Positions 27,204 through 37,979 of a DNA stretch of 42,642 bases are shown here, piece after piece. Each line of letters starts with the position of its first letter. Positions within the stretch are counted from its first letter, which is position 1. The stretch comes from Deinococcus hopiensis KR-140 (GTDB lineage Bacteria > Deinococcota > Deinococci > Deinococcales > Deinococcaceae). The translations under genes and the position numbers were made by a program. The stretch spans positions 1 to 42,642 of the forward strand of contig CALPYF020000036.1 of the NCBI GenBank assembly GCA_943327755.2, in the 5' to 3' direction. The notes under the pieces are model-generated. The model did not search any database, had not been told where the DNA came from, and saw only the letters and a list, made by a program, of their open reading frames with translations.

Positions 27204-27956
27204 ATGCCTCTGGCGGGACAGGTAGTGGGAGACGGCGTGCGCCTGGTGCGCCCGGTCGGTCGTGGCTCGCACAGCCTGGTGTACTTCGCGGTGGCGCGCG
27301 ACGGGCAGCCCTGCGCCGTGAAGATCTTCCCCACGCACCTGCGTGGCTACGCCGACCGGGAGTACGACCACGCGCACGACCTGCACCACCCGCGACTGGT
27401 ACGCGTGATCGACCGCGCGGTCGTGGACGATCAGCCCGCGCTGGTCAGCACCCTGGCGCGCGGCGAGGTGCTGTTCCGCCGCTACGCGCAGCGGCCCGCC
27501 GTGCAGTCCGAACGCCGCGCGTTCCTGCTGACCCTGGTGCACCTGCTGGACGCGCTGGGCTACCTGCACGAGCGCGGACTCGTGCACCGCGACATCAAAC
27601 CCGAGAACATCATCGTGGAGGAGGACGGCAGCGCGAAACTGGTGGATTTCGACCTGTCCGGCCCCGCCTTCGAGACCTTCGACGCGCCGCTGCGCATGGG
27701 CACCGCCGCCTTCCAGAGCCCCGAAGCCGCGCGCGGCGAACCACTGGGCCCCGAGAGCGACCTGTACGGCGTGGGCGTCCTGCTCGGCTGGGGCATCCAC
27801 GGGGCGCTGCCGGACCCGGAAGAACCCCCCGAACCGACCCTGGATCCGCTGGAGCCGCTGCACCTGCACCTGATCCGCAGTGACCGCCGCGAGCGGCCCA
27901 ACGACGCCACGCGCGTCCGCGCCGAACTGCTGCGGCTGGCGGGCCTGCCGTACTGA
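27204..27956 (+). CDS. Small Ser/Thr protein kinase (kinase domain only)
   Basis: Hanks-type kinase, 250 aa, with no transmembrane or sensor domain. Motifs: glycine loop GRGSHSLVYFA (about residue 19), ATP-binding Lys in CAVKIF (about 40), catalytic loop HRDIKPENII (about 128) and a metal-binding segment DFDLSG in which the usual Gly of DFG is Asp. The APE motif reads SPE (MGTAAFQSPEAARG), followed by SDLYGVGVLLGWGIHG. Lys, HRD and the DF Asp remain, so activity is plausible. It is shorter than typical bacterial PknB-type receptors and probably soluble. Confidence 0.9.
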   Translation: MPLAGQVVGDGVRLVRPVGRGSHSLVYFAVARDGQPCAVKIFPTHLRGYADREYDHAHDLHHPRLVRVIDRAVVDDQPALVSTLARGEVLFRRYAQRPAVQSERRAFLLTLVHLLDALGYLHERGLVHRDIKPENIIVEEDGSAKLVDFDLSGPAFETFDAPLRMGTAAFQSPEAARGEPLGPESDLYGVGVLLGWGIHGALPDPEEPPEPTLDPLEPLHLHLIRSDRRERPNDATRVRAELLRLAGLPY

Positions 27957-28014
27957 CCACGCCGGACTCGCCGGGATCGCGCCCCCAGGCACGGTTCCCA
28001 CCCGCCCCGACCGC

Positions 28015-28020
28015 TAGCCT
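28015..28020 (+). promoter_or_regulatory. -10 box (TAGCCT) of the endonuclease III-like gene
   Basis: TAGCCT ends 6 nt before the ATG at 28027, consistent with a leaderless transcript. Confidence 0.5.
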
Positions 28021-28026
28021 GCCGGG

Positions 28027-28749
28027 ATGCCCCGCCCCGCTCCCACGTTCACGGTGCCCGCCACCCTGCCGGAGGTGACGCGCCGCCTGACCGGGCAGTA
28101 CCTCCCGGACGGGGAGCTGCCCTTCCCCCGTACCCGCCCGGCGGACCTGCTGAGCAGCCTGATCCGCACCATCCTGGGCCAGCAGAACACCCGCGCCGCC
28201 GCCGACCGGCAGTACCGCGCGCTGCGCGAAGCCTACCCGCGGTGGGAAGCCGCGCTGCTGGACGGCCCGGATGGTATCGAGGACACCCTGCGCGGGGCGG
28301 GTGGCGGCCTGCACCGCAGCAAGGCCGCCAGCGTGCACGGCATCCTGACCGCCCTGGCCGGACCGGACGAGGACGGCCCCCTCACCCTGGAGCACCTGAC
28401 CGACCTGACCGATGAGGCGGCCCGCGCGACCCTGGAGGCCCTGCCCGGCGTGGGCCGCCACACCGCCTCACTGATGCTCCTGTTCGACCTGCACCGGCCC
28501 GCCATGCCCGTCGAAGGGAACCTGGACCGGCTGGCCCGGCGGCTGGAGTGGGTCCCGGACGCCTGGACGGGCACGCGGGTCGAACGCTGGTTCGACGCCG
28601 CCGTGCCCCGCACCACCCCGGACCGCCTGCGCCTGCACGTCGCGGGCGTCCGGCACGGGCGCGAGGTGTGCCTCAGCCGCCACCCGCGCTGCGACGCCTG
28701 CGTGCTGGCCGACCTGTGCCCCTCGGCCGCGCTGCTCGGACCGGGTTGA
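28027..28749 (+). CDS. Endonuclease III-family DNA glycosylase with atypical active site
   Basis: HhH-GPD base-excision repair family, 240 aa. Fold features are intact: LLSSLIRTILGQQNTRAAADRQY, helix-hairpin-helix LPGVGRHTASLML and a [4Fe-4S] loop with spacing Cys-x6-Cys-x2-Cys-x5-Cys (VCLSRHPRCDACVLADLC). The two catalytic residues of E. coli Nth are changed: Lys120 corresponds to His145 and Asp138 to Glu163, with the same 18-residue spacing. Without the Lys, the Schiff-base lyase step would not be expected. D. radiodurans is known to carry several EndoIII paralogues, some atypical; this may be one of those. It could be a monofunctional glycosylase or a damage-binding protein. Confidence 0.88.
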   Translation: MPRPAPTFTVPATLPEVTRRLTGQYLPDGELPFPRTRPADLLSSLIRTILGQQNTRAAADRQYRALREAYPRWEAALLDGPDGIEDTLRGAGGGLHRSKAASVHGILTALAGPDEDGPLTLEHLTDLTDEAARATLEALPGVGRHTASLMLLFDLHRPAMPVEGNLDRLARRLEWVPDAWTGTRVERWFDAAVPRTTPDRLRLHVAGVRHGREVCLSRHPRCDACVLADLCPSAALLGPG

Positions 28750-28766
28750 CGTGGGGAGGCGCGGGC

Positions 28767-28772
28767 TATGCT
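28767..28772 (+). promoter_or_regulatory. -10 box (TATGCT) of the CysQ-like gene
   Basis: TATGCT ends 7 nt before the ATG at 28780. This argues for that start rather than the in-frame ATG at 28768, which lies inside the box. Confidence 0.55.
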
Positions 28773-28779
28773 CGGGGGC

Positions 28780-29805
28780 ATGACCGCTCCCACCTTCTCG
28801 CATGAACTCTCGGTCGCGTCGGCGCTGGCGCGTGAGGCCGGGGCGCTGCTCCTCGCGCACCTGCGCGCCGGGTTCACCGTGGAACACAAGACGAGTGCCG
28901 ACGACCCCGTGACCGTCGCCGACCGCGAGGCGTCCACCCTGATCATGACGGCGCTGGCCGCCGCGTTCCCGGCGGACGGCCTGCTGTCCGAGGAGGAGAC
29001 CGACGACCGCGCCCGCCTGGGCCACGACCGCGTGTGGATCGTGGACCCTATCGACGGCACGAAGGAATTCTCGACGGGCCTGCCGGACTACTGCGTGAGC
29101 ATCGGCTTGGCGGTGGGCGGCGAGCCGGTGCTGGGCGTCGTGTACGCCCCGGAGACGGACGAGCTGTTCAGCGGCGTGGTGGGGCAGGGCGTCACCCTGA
29201 ACGGCCAGCCGGTGCCTGCCCCCGCCAGTGGGCCAGACTGGCGCGTGGCCGTGTCCGACACCGAACACGGGCGGGAACTGCACCGCACCGCACTGCCGGG
29301 CATGAAACCCAGCGGGAGCATCGCCCTGAAACTCGCGCGGATCGCGGCTGCGCAGGTCGACGCGACCTTCACCATGTCGCCCCGCAGCGAGTGGGACATC
29401 GCCGCCGGGCACGCCCTGCTGCGCGCCGCCGGGGGTGACCTGCGCCGCCGCGACGGCCGCCCCGTCTGCTACAACCAGCCGCGCCCGCACATCGAACAGG
29501 GATTGATCGGCGGCGCGCCCGCCGCGCTCGACTGGCTGGAAGGGCAGCTGCGCGGGCACCGCCTGCCCGTCGCGCACCTGGGCCTGACCCCGGCCGACCC
29601 CGCCTGGACGCTGCTGCCCGAATCCGACCGCGCTGCGCTGGACGGCCACCCCGGCGTGAACGTCCGTCACGCGAGCGGCGAGGTGCTGGCCCTGCTCGTC
29701 GTGAACCCCGGCACCCGGCAGGTCGAGCGGGCCGAGGGCGACGCCTTCCACCTCGACCGCCTCACGCGGGACGTGACCCGCGCGCTGGGCCCCCTCCAGA
29801 GCTGA
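28780..29805 (+). CDS. CysQ-like 3'(2'),5'-bisphosphate nucleotidase / inositol monophosphatase family
   Basis: Mg2+-dependent, Li+-sensitive phosphatase fold, 341 aa. Metal-binding motifs are visible: LLSEEETDD (about residue 68), WIVDPIDGTKEFSTGLPDYCVSIGL (about 86) and the C-terminal signature SEWDIAAGHALLRAAGG. The GTKEF variant is characteristic of CysQ, which hydrolyses PAP produced in sulfate assimilation; IMPase activity cannot be excluded. The core ends near residue 265, and about 75 further residues form an extra C-terminal region (VLALLVVNPGTRQVERAEGDAFHLDRL...) with no family assignment. Confidence 0.85.
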   Translation: MTAPTFSHELSVASALAREAGALLLAHLRAGFTVEHKTSADDPVTVADREASTLIMTALAAAFPADGLLSEEETDDRARLGHDRVWIVDPIDGTKEFSTGLPDYCVSIGLAVGGEPVLGVVYAPETDELFSGVVGQGVTLNGQPVPAPASGPDWRVAVSDTEHGRELHRTALPGMKPSGSIALKLARIAAAQVDATFTMSPRSEWDIAAGHALLRAAGGDLRRRDGRPVCYNQPRPHIEQGLIGGAPAALDWLEGQLRGHRLPVAHLGLTPADPAWTLLPESDRAALDGHPGVNVRHASGEVLALLVVNPGTRQVERAEGDAFHLDRLTRDVTRALGPLQS

Positions 29806-29810
29806 GCGCC

Positions 29811-30374
29811 ATGCCAGACGCTCTCACGCCCCGGGTGACCCTCAAGCCCATGCTGGACTTCACGCCGCACGAGTGGCGCGTCCTGCACGGCTTCTTCCGC
29901 GACCGGGAACTGGCCGACTGGAACGACGCCAAACCCATCCGCCTGCCCGGATTCCTGTTCCGCCGCATCATGCAGGACGAGGAACGCACCGGCGAACGCC
30001 ACGGGTTTGGCGTCATAGACGAGCACGGCACCCTGATCGGCAGCGCCGAACTGTACGACCTGCGGCCCTCACCGCCCCTCACGCCGACCACCGCCACGCT
30101 GGGCGTCATGATCGGCGTGCCCAGCCTGTGGGGCCAGGGCTACGGCCGCGAGGCCGTGCAGGCCCTCCTCCGGTGGGCGTTCACGCGCCGCGACCCCACC
30201 CTGAACCGCATCCGCCTGACCACCTTCGGCCACAACCGCCGCGCCCAGCGCGCCTTCCTCGCCTGCGGCTTCCGCGAGGTGCACCGCACCGAACGCGAGG
30301 GCCGCACCGACGTGCACATGGAACTCACCCGCCCCGAATGGCTGGCCGCGCACCCGCCCGGCGGGTCAGAATAG
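29811..30374 (+). CDS. GNAT-family N-acetyltransferase (RimJ/RimL-like)
   Basis: 187 aa. Typical features are VTLKPML...WRVLHGFFRDRELADWND at the N-terminus, LGVMIGVPSLWGQGYGREAVQALLRWAF with the acetyl-CoA loop QGYGRE, and HNRRAQRAFLACGFREVHRTEREGRTDVHMELTR, the RimJ/L-type C-terminus. The substrate is unknown. It starts 5 bp after the CysQ-like stop and is followed 4 bp later by the dehydrogenase gene, so three to four genes form one operon. Confidence 0.9.
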   Translation: MPDALTPRVTLKPMLDFTPHEWRVLHGFFRDRELADWNDAKPIRLPGFLFRRIMQDEERTGERHGFGVIDEHGTLIGSAELYDLRPSPPLTPTTATLGVMIGVPSLWGQGYGREAVQALLRWAFTRRDPTLNRIRLTTFGHNRRAQRAFLACGFREVHRTEREGRTDVHMELTRPEWLAAHPPGGSE

Positions 30375-30378
30375 ACCC

Positions 30379-31302
<924 letters not shown>

Positions 31303-31307
31303 AGATT

Positions 31308-31434
31308 GACTCCGGTGAACAGGGGCGCAGAACCTGTTCACCCGAGCGGATGCGAGAAGGAGCGAAGCGGGTTCCGGGCGTGGAGCTGGCAACCCGGTGA
31401 TGTTCCGGGTTGTCGGCGAAACAGACGGAATCCG
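31308..31434 (+). repeat. Structured intergenic repeat, copy B
   Basis: Plan as copy A: ACTCCG arm; hairpin 1 GGTGAACAGG/CCTGTTCACC (31314-31323 with 31333-31342, perfect); CGAGCGGATGCGAGAAGGAG; GGGCGTGGAG; hairpin 2 CAACCCGG/CCGGGTTG (31390-31397 with 31405-31412, loop TGATGTT); closing motif ACAGACGGAATCCG. Against copy A the stem sequences differ on both arms in a compensating way, whereas the single-stranded blocks are nearly identical. The end of the element touches the AGGAGGTG ribosome-binding site of the next gene. Confidence 0.85.
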
Positions 31435-31449
31435 CAGGAGGTGTGAGCT

Positions 31450-31920
31450 GTGAGCACTGCGGCAGGAGTCATGAACCGCGACCGTGCGTTGGTCGCCACT
31501 CAATTTGTACTGCTGACTGTCATTCTCGTGGGTGGGCAGCGGGGGAGAGGTCGGCCCCGCTCCGTCCAGGCGGCGGGCGCGGCGCTGGGGGTAGGTGGGG
31601 TGGCCCTGCTGGTCTGGAGCGGGCGTACGCTGGGACGCAACCTCACGCCGCTGCCCACACCAGTCGCGGACGGCACGCTGGTGCAGCGCGGGCCGTACCG
31701 GTTCGTGCGGCACCCGATCTACACCGCGCTGCTCCTGCTGGCGGGCGGCTGGACGGTCGCGCGGGGCGGACGGGTGAGTGTGGCGGGGACCCTCCTGCTC
31801 GGGGCACTGTTGCGGCACAAGGCCGGAATCGAGGACGCTGCGCTGGCTGAACGTCACCCCGATCAGTCGGCGTACCGGGCGCGCACCGGGGCGTTCCTGC
31901 CGCGCATCGGCAGGCGCTGA
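31450..31920 (+). CDS. Isoprenylcysteine carboxyl methyltransferase-like (ICMT/PEMT) membrane protein
   Basis: 156 aa with four predicted membrane segments (about residues 14-29, 40-59, 90-106 and 112-124). The cytosolic motif GPYRFVRHPIYTALLLL (about 78-94), with the later Glu/His region EDAALAERHPD, is the SAM-binding signature of the ICMT/phospholipid methyltransferase superfamily. The methyl acceptor in bacteria is usually unknown. The GTG at 31450 has a perfect AGGAGGTG 6 nt upstream, one of the best ribosome-binding sites in the window; the next ATG (31468) would remove six residues. Confidence 0.85.
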   Translation: MSTAAGVMNRDRALVATQFVLLTVILVGGQRGRGRPRSVQAAGAALGVGGVALLVWSGRTLGRNLTPLPTPVADGTLVQRGPYRFVRHPIYTALLLLAGGWTVARGGRVSVAGTLLLGALLRHKAGIEDAALAERHPDQSAYRARTGAFLPRIGRR

Positions 31921-31955
31921 ACGAACCCTCAAGGTGCCCTCCCGACTCGGGCGGC

Positions 31956-31961
31956 TATCTT
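31956..31961 (+). promoter_or_regulatory. -10 box (TATCTT) of the phosphatase-superfamily gene
   Basis: TATCTT ends 5 nt before the ATG at 31967, consistent with a leaderless transcript. Confidence 0.45.
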
Positions 31962-31966
31962 CACCC

Positions 31967-33130
31967 ATGCACCTGCCCCCGCACGCGATCCGTCCCGAGT
32001 ACGCGGGCGGCAGCGTCCTGAACCTCGCCGCGACGCTCGGCGCGCACCACGGCGTGCCCACCCACCACGCCCCGTACCGTCACCCGCTGCCGCTGGACGG
32101 CGCGCGGCACGTCGTCCTGATCGTCGTGGACGCCCTGGGCGCCGGGCAACTGCGGGCGGCCATCATGCGCGGGGACGCGCCCACCCTGGCATCCCTGACG
32201 CCCGCACCGGGCCCAGTCACCAGTGTGTTTCCCAGCACCACCATGGCCGCCCTGACCACCCTGCATACCGCCCGCGCGCCCGCCGAGCACGGCTACCTGG
32301 GCCTGACCGTGTGGCTGGACGAGGCGCAGGCGGTCGTGAACCTGATTCACCTGTACGACGTGTACACCCACGCCCCCCTGGCGGACGCGGGCTTCCTGGC
32401 CGCCGTGCCGTCCCTGTACCGCCAGTTGCATGACCGGGGTGTCGCCGCGCACGTCGTCATGCCCGCCGCGTACCAGCACAGCATTCTGACCCGCTGGGCC
32501 TGCGACGGCGCCGAATACCACCCCTACGCGCAGCCCGAGGAAACGCCAGAGCTGACCGCCGCGACCATCCAGCCGGGGCAGCCGTCATACACGCTCGTGT
32601 ACTTCCCCGACTACGACCTGATCTGCCACGGCTCCGGCCCCGACAGTCCGGAGGCGCACGCCGAACTGCGCCGCACCGACCGCATCGTCGCGGACCTGCT
32701 GGCCGCGCTGCCCAGGACCGGGGACACGCTCGTCGTCCTGACCGCCGACCACGGCCAGAGCCCCCAGCCCCCGGACGGCTACGTGGACGCCATCACCAAG
32801 AAAGTCATGAAAACCGCCCTGCGCGGCCCCATCGCCGGAGAGGAACGCGCCGCGTACCTGCGCCCCCAGCCCGGGCACCACGCCGAGATCGCGGCGCTGC
32901 TGGCCCCGCACGCCACCCTCCTGACCGCCGATGACGCCTGGACCGGCGGCCTGTTCGGCCCACCCGCCCACGCCGAGGCCCGCTTCCGCCCGCGCATCGG
33001 CGACCTGCTCGCCGTCCCGCACCCCGGGCACGCCATCCGCCGACCCACCAGCCCCGCCCCCATGCTCGGCTTGCACGGCGGCTGGACCGCCCAGGAGATG
33101 CTCGTGCCTGTCCTCAGCGTGCGGGTCTAG
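31967..33130 (+). CDS. Alkaline phosphatase superfamily protein (phosphodiesterase/nucleotide pyrophosphatase type)
   Basis: 387 aa, a two-metal phosphohydrolase. Visible ligands: Asp55 in LIVVDALGAG, the nucleophile Thr91/92 in VFPSTTMAALTTLHTARAPAEHGYLG, Asp and His in YFPDYDLICHGSGPDS, Asp-His in LTADHGQ and the late His in LGLHGGWTAQEM. There is no signal peptide, so it is probably cytosolic, unlike many relatives. The substrate is unknown. The ATG at 31967 follows a -10 box; the frame is open to 31778 inside the upstream gene. The stop TAG shares CTAG with the stop of the convergent 74-aa gene. Confidence 0.88.
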   Translation: MHLPPHAIRPEYAGGSVLNLAATLGAHHGVPTHHAPYRHPLPLDGARHVVLIVVDALGAGQLRAAIMRGDAPTLASLTPAPGPVTSVFPSTTMAALTTLHTARAPAEHGYLGLTVWLDEAQAVVNLIHLYDVYTHAPLADAGFLAAVPSLYRQLHDRGVAAHVVMPAAYQHSILTRWACDGAEYHPYAQPEETPELTAATIQPGQPSYTLVYFPDYDLICHGSGPDSPEAHAELRRTDRIVADLLAALPRTGDTLVVLTADHGQSPQPPDGYVDAITKKVMKTALRGPIAGEERAAYLRPQPGHHAEIAALLAPHATLLTADDAWTGGLFGPPAHAEARFRPRIGDLLAVPHPGHAIRRPTSPAPMLGLHGGWTAQEMLVPVLSVRV

Positions 33131-33351
33131 CTCAGCCAGCGCAGGTACGGGGTGACGTCCTGCACGTGATCGCCCCAGTGGGCGTCGTGGGAGAATCGCA
33201 GCCACGCCAGCGTATCGGCCTCGTCCGTGTCGGCCAGCGCGAGGGCGGTGCGCAGGTCGCAGGCGAGGTCCATCAGGTCGGCCAGCGCGCCGGGCGAGAG
33301 GCCCTTCCGGTCCAGCAGGGCCGCGTGAACCCGGTGTACCAGGGGCAGCAT
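33127..33351 (-). CDS. Hypothetical protein (74 aa), coupled to mnmA
   Basis: Not securely recognised. A helical small protein: LVHRVHAALLDRKGLSPGALADLMDLACDLRTALALADTD and a C-terminal SHDAHWGDHVQDVTPYLRWL. The HWGDHV segment faintly recalls DUF5063-like proteins, which is not enough to name it. Its ATG overlaps the mnmA stop by one base (TGATG), strong evidence that it is translated as the second gene of an mnmA operon. Its stop overlaps the convergent gene's stop (CTAG). Confidence 0.7.
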   Translation of the reverse strand: MLPLVHRVHAALLDRKGLSPGALADLMDLACDLRTALALADTDEADTLAWLRFSHDAHWGDHVQDVTPYLRWLS

Positions 33352-34529
33352 CAGGACAGCAGGACCGCCGGGCGTTTCTTCGGCGGGGCTTTCGGTTCGG
33401 GCAGGGTGGGGACGTGGTCCTCGATCAGGCCGCCGCCCAGCAGGCGCGGTCCGGCGTACAGCACGGCGCTCTGGCCGGGTGCGACCGCGAACTGCGGGTC
33501 CTGGAAGGCCAGTTCGAAGCCGCTCTCGTCGGCGCGGATCACGCGGGCCTTGACGGGCGCGGTGCGGTAGCGGACCTGCACCTCCAGTTCCCCCGGCAGG
33601 TCGGTCAGGTCGATCAGGTAGTTGGCGCTCTGCGCCTTCAGGCCGGTCCACAGGCAGTCGTCGTAGTCGCCCACCCAGACGGTGTTCGTGTCGGGGGCCA
33701 GGTGCACGACGTGCCGCACGCGGTGCGACTGGTACAGGCCCAGGCCCTTCTTCTGGCCCAGCGTGTAGAACTGCGTGCCCAGGTGCTCCCCGACGACCTC
33801 GCCGCTGCTGATCTCGCGGATGAAGCCCTGCGCCTGGGGGATGTGCTCGGCGACGAAGTCCTGCACCTTGCCGGGCACGAAGCAGATGTTCTGACTCTCG
33901 GGTTTCTGCGCGGTCAGCAGGCCGCGTTCCGCCGCGATCTCGCGCACGCGGGGTTTCTCCAGTTCGCCCACCGGGAAGAGGATGTACGGCAGCGCGTCGC
34001 GCGGCGTGCCCCACAGGAAGTACGTCTGATCCTTGCGGGGATCGTCGCCCCGATGGAATTCCACCTCGCCCCGCGCGTTCTCCACGCGTTTCACGTAGTG
34101 GCCGGTCGCGACGTAACGGCACCCGAGCATCTTGGCTTTCTTGACCAGTTCGTCGAACTTCACCTTGGTGTTGCAGTTCACGCAGGGGTTGGGCGTGCGG
34201 CCCTTGCTGTACTCGTCGATGAACGGCCCGACGATGTGCCGCTGGAACTGCTCGCGGTAGTCCAGCAGGTAGAAGGGCACGCCCACCTGCTCGGCCACGC
34301 GGCGCGCCTCGTACGCCGCGTCGGGCGAGCAGCACGAGTCGAAGGTGTCCACGCGCTTGTCGTCCGGCCAGAAGCGCATCATCGCGCCGACCACCTGGTA
34401 CCCCTGGTCCTTCAGCAGCGCCGCCGTCACGCTGCTGTCCACGCCGCCGGACATGGCGCACAGCACCCGTTCCCCCGCAGCGGCGGCAGGGGCGGGGACG
34501 GTCGCGGAGGCAGGGGAGGGGGCACTCAT
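33351..34529 (-). CDS. mnmA: tRNA-specific 2-thiouridylase MnmA
   Basis: Thiolates U34 of tRNA-Lys, -Glu and -Gln at the wobble position using sulfur relayed from a desulfurase. 392 aa. Motifs: PP-loop MSGGVDSSVTAALL (about residue 26), the catalytic Cys in RTPNPCVNCNTKVKFDEL, GHYVKR, the KDQTYFLWG region and the second catalytic Cys in SQNICFVPGK, followed by the C-terminal barrel (GQKKGLGL...GQSAVLYAG). The ATG at 34529 gives a short Ala/Pro-rich leader before the PP-loop; an in-frame start 18 codons earlier lacks support. TAAGCT lies 10 nt upstream on the minus strand. Confidence 0.96.
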   Translation of the reverse strand: MSAPSPASATVPAPAAAAGERVLCAMSGGVDSSVTAALLKDQGYQVVGAMMRFWPDDKRVDTFDSCCSPDAAYEARRVAEQVGVPFYLLDYREQFQRHIVGPFIDEYSKGRTPNPCVNCNTKVKFDELVKKAKMLGCRYVATGHYVKRVENARGEVEFHRGDDPRKDQTYFLWGTPRDALPYILFPVGELEKPRVREIAAERGLLTAQKPESQNICFVPGKVQDFVAEHIPQAQGFIREISSGEVVGEHLGTQFYTLGQKKGLGLYQSHRVRHVVHLAPDTNTVWVGDYDDCLWTGLKAQSANYLIDLTDLPGELEVQVRYRTAPVKARVIRADESGFELAFQDPQFAVAPGQSAVLYAGPRLLGGGLIEDHVPTLPEPKAPPKKRPAVLLS

Positions 34530-34623
34530 ACAGCCGCGCAGCTTACCACCCGGCCCCTGAACCGGCGGTGACGCGCGCGGCAATTGAGGTGGGGCAGCAT
34601 CGGGGCGGGGCCGCCGGGAGGGG

Positions 34624-35458
<835 letters not shown>

Positions 35459-35466
<8 letters not shown>

Positions 35467-36151
35467 GGCGCGCCTCCCACAACTGCAGGCTGTCGAGGCT
35501 GGTGCTGCGCGCCACCTGCCCGGCGGCGATCCCGCCCAGGGGGAGCGCGGCGTGCAGCGCGCGGTAGTGCTCGCGCGAGCGCTCGCGGCGGTGCGGGTCG
35601 CTGAAGTAGATCGCCCCGGCGCGGGCGTACACCTCGGCGAACGCGCCCAGCAGCAGCGGGGCCAGCGCGTTCCCACTGCCGTGCGCGGCGAGCGTCTGGA
35701 ACGCCCAGTCGAACGCCGCGAAGGTCTGCGGCAGGCCCGGGTCGTCCGACTCGGCGGGCGGCGAGGTGAGGTGCTCGCGCAGCGCACGCGGGTCGCGGTC
35801 GGCGGTCTGCGCGACCCAGTGGGGCAGCAGCGCGGCGCGCAGGTCCAGCAGGTCCGGCACCATGCGCCCCAGGTCACCATGCCGGGACAGGTGCGCCAGG
35901 ACGCGCAGGCCACCCTCGTGCGGGTGCAGGACGCGGGTGGGTTTGCCCTGCCGGATCTCCAGCAGCCCGTCGCGGCCCAGGCGTTGCAGCGCCTCGCGCA
36001 GTGTGGGGCGCGTGACGCCTAGGCTGGCGGCCAGTTCGCGTTCGGCGGGCAGGGTGCTCCCGGGTGGGTACGTGCCGTCCAGCAGGCGGGCGAGCAGGGT
36101 GTCCTCGGCGTGCAGCGCGGGTCGCAGCGGGACAGGGGTGGGGGCGGTCAT
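35459..36151 (-). CDS. GntR-family regulator (FadR/FCD subfamily)
   Basis: 230 aa. The N-terminal winged helix-turn-helix (about residues 14-75: ARLLDGTYPPGSTLPAERELAASLGVTRPTLREALQRLGRDGLLEIRQGKPTRV) is classic GntR. The all-helical C-terminal half (about 85-225) fits an FCD/FadR-type ligand domain. The ATG at 36151 has GGAGG 5 nt upstream. A TGGTCTGACCA palindrome overlaps its promoter, matching the TGGTNNNACCA type recognised by FadR-like proteins, so autoregulation is likely. Because the desaturase gene overlaps its 3' end, the regulator probably controls that lipid-modifying enzyme, perhaps in response to an acyl-CoA. Confidence 0.9.
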
Positions 36152-36174
36152 GGCAACCTCCTCGGTACGGCTCA

Positions 36175-36222
36175 GTGGTCAGTGGTCTGACCAGTCTGAA
36201 TCGAGGATGGCGCCTCTGTCAA
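36175..36222 (-). promoter_or_regulatory. Promoter and operator of the GntR/desaturase operon
   Basis: On the minus strand a perfect -35 TTGACA (36222-36217) is followed, 17-18 nt later, by a weak -10 (TCAGAC/CAGACT). The palindrome TGGTCTGACCA (36183-36193) overlaps the region just downstream of the -10. A direct repeat CAGTGGT CAGTGGT (36173-36186) adjoins it. Binding here would block transcription, which fits autorepression. Confidence 0.65.
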
Positions 36223-36322
36223 GTTCGCCGCCGGGACCCGGTGCCGCCGTGCACCTCCACACCGCAGGCGCAGCAACGGGGAAGCGCCACTACCCCTGGA
36301 GCCGATCAGGCATCCGGGAGCA

Positions 36323-36359
36323 GCGGCGCTGCGCAGGCGGGCAGCAGAGTCAGCGCCGC
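36323..36359 (-). terminator. Candidate terminator after guaA
   Basis: GCGGCGCTG (36323-36331) pairs perfectly with CAGCGCCGC (36351-36359) across a 19-nt loop, 8 bp after the guaA stop. There is no T-run. Confidence 0.5.
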
Positions 36360-36366
36360 GCGCGGG

Positions 36367-37884
<1,518 letters not shown>

Positions 37885-37979
37885 CACCCCCGATTCTGTC
37901 ACGCGGCCGGGCGGCGGGCGTCCCGGCGGGACAGACGAGCCGCCGAACCCCCGACCCGGAGACCGGACAGCGGGAGCCG

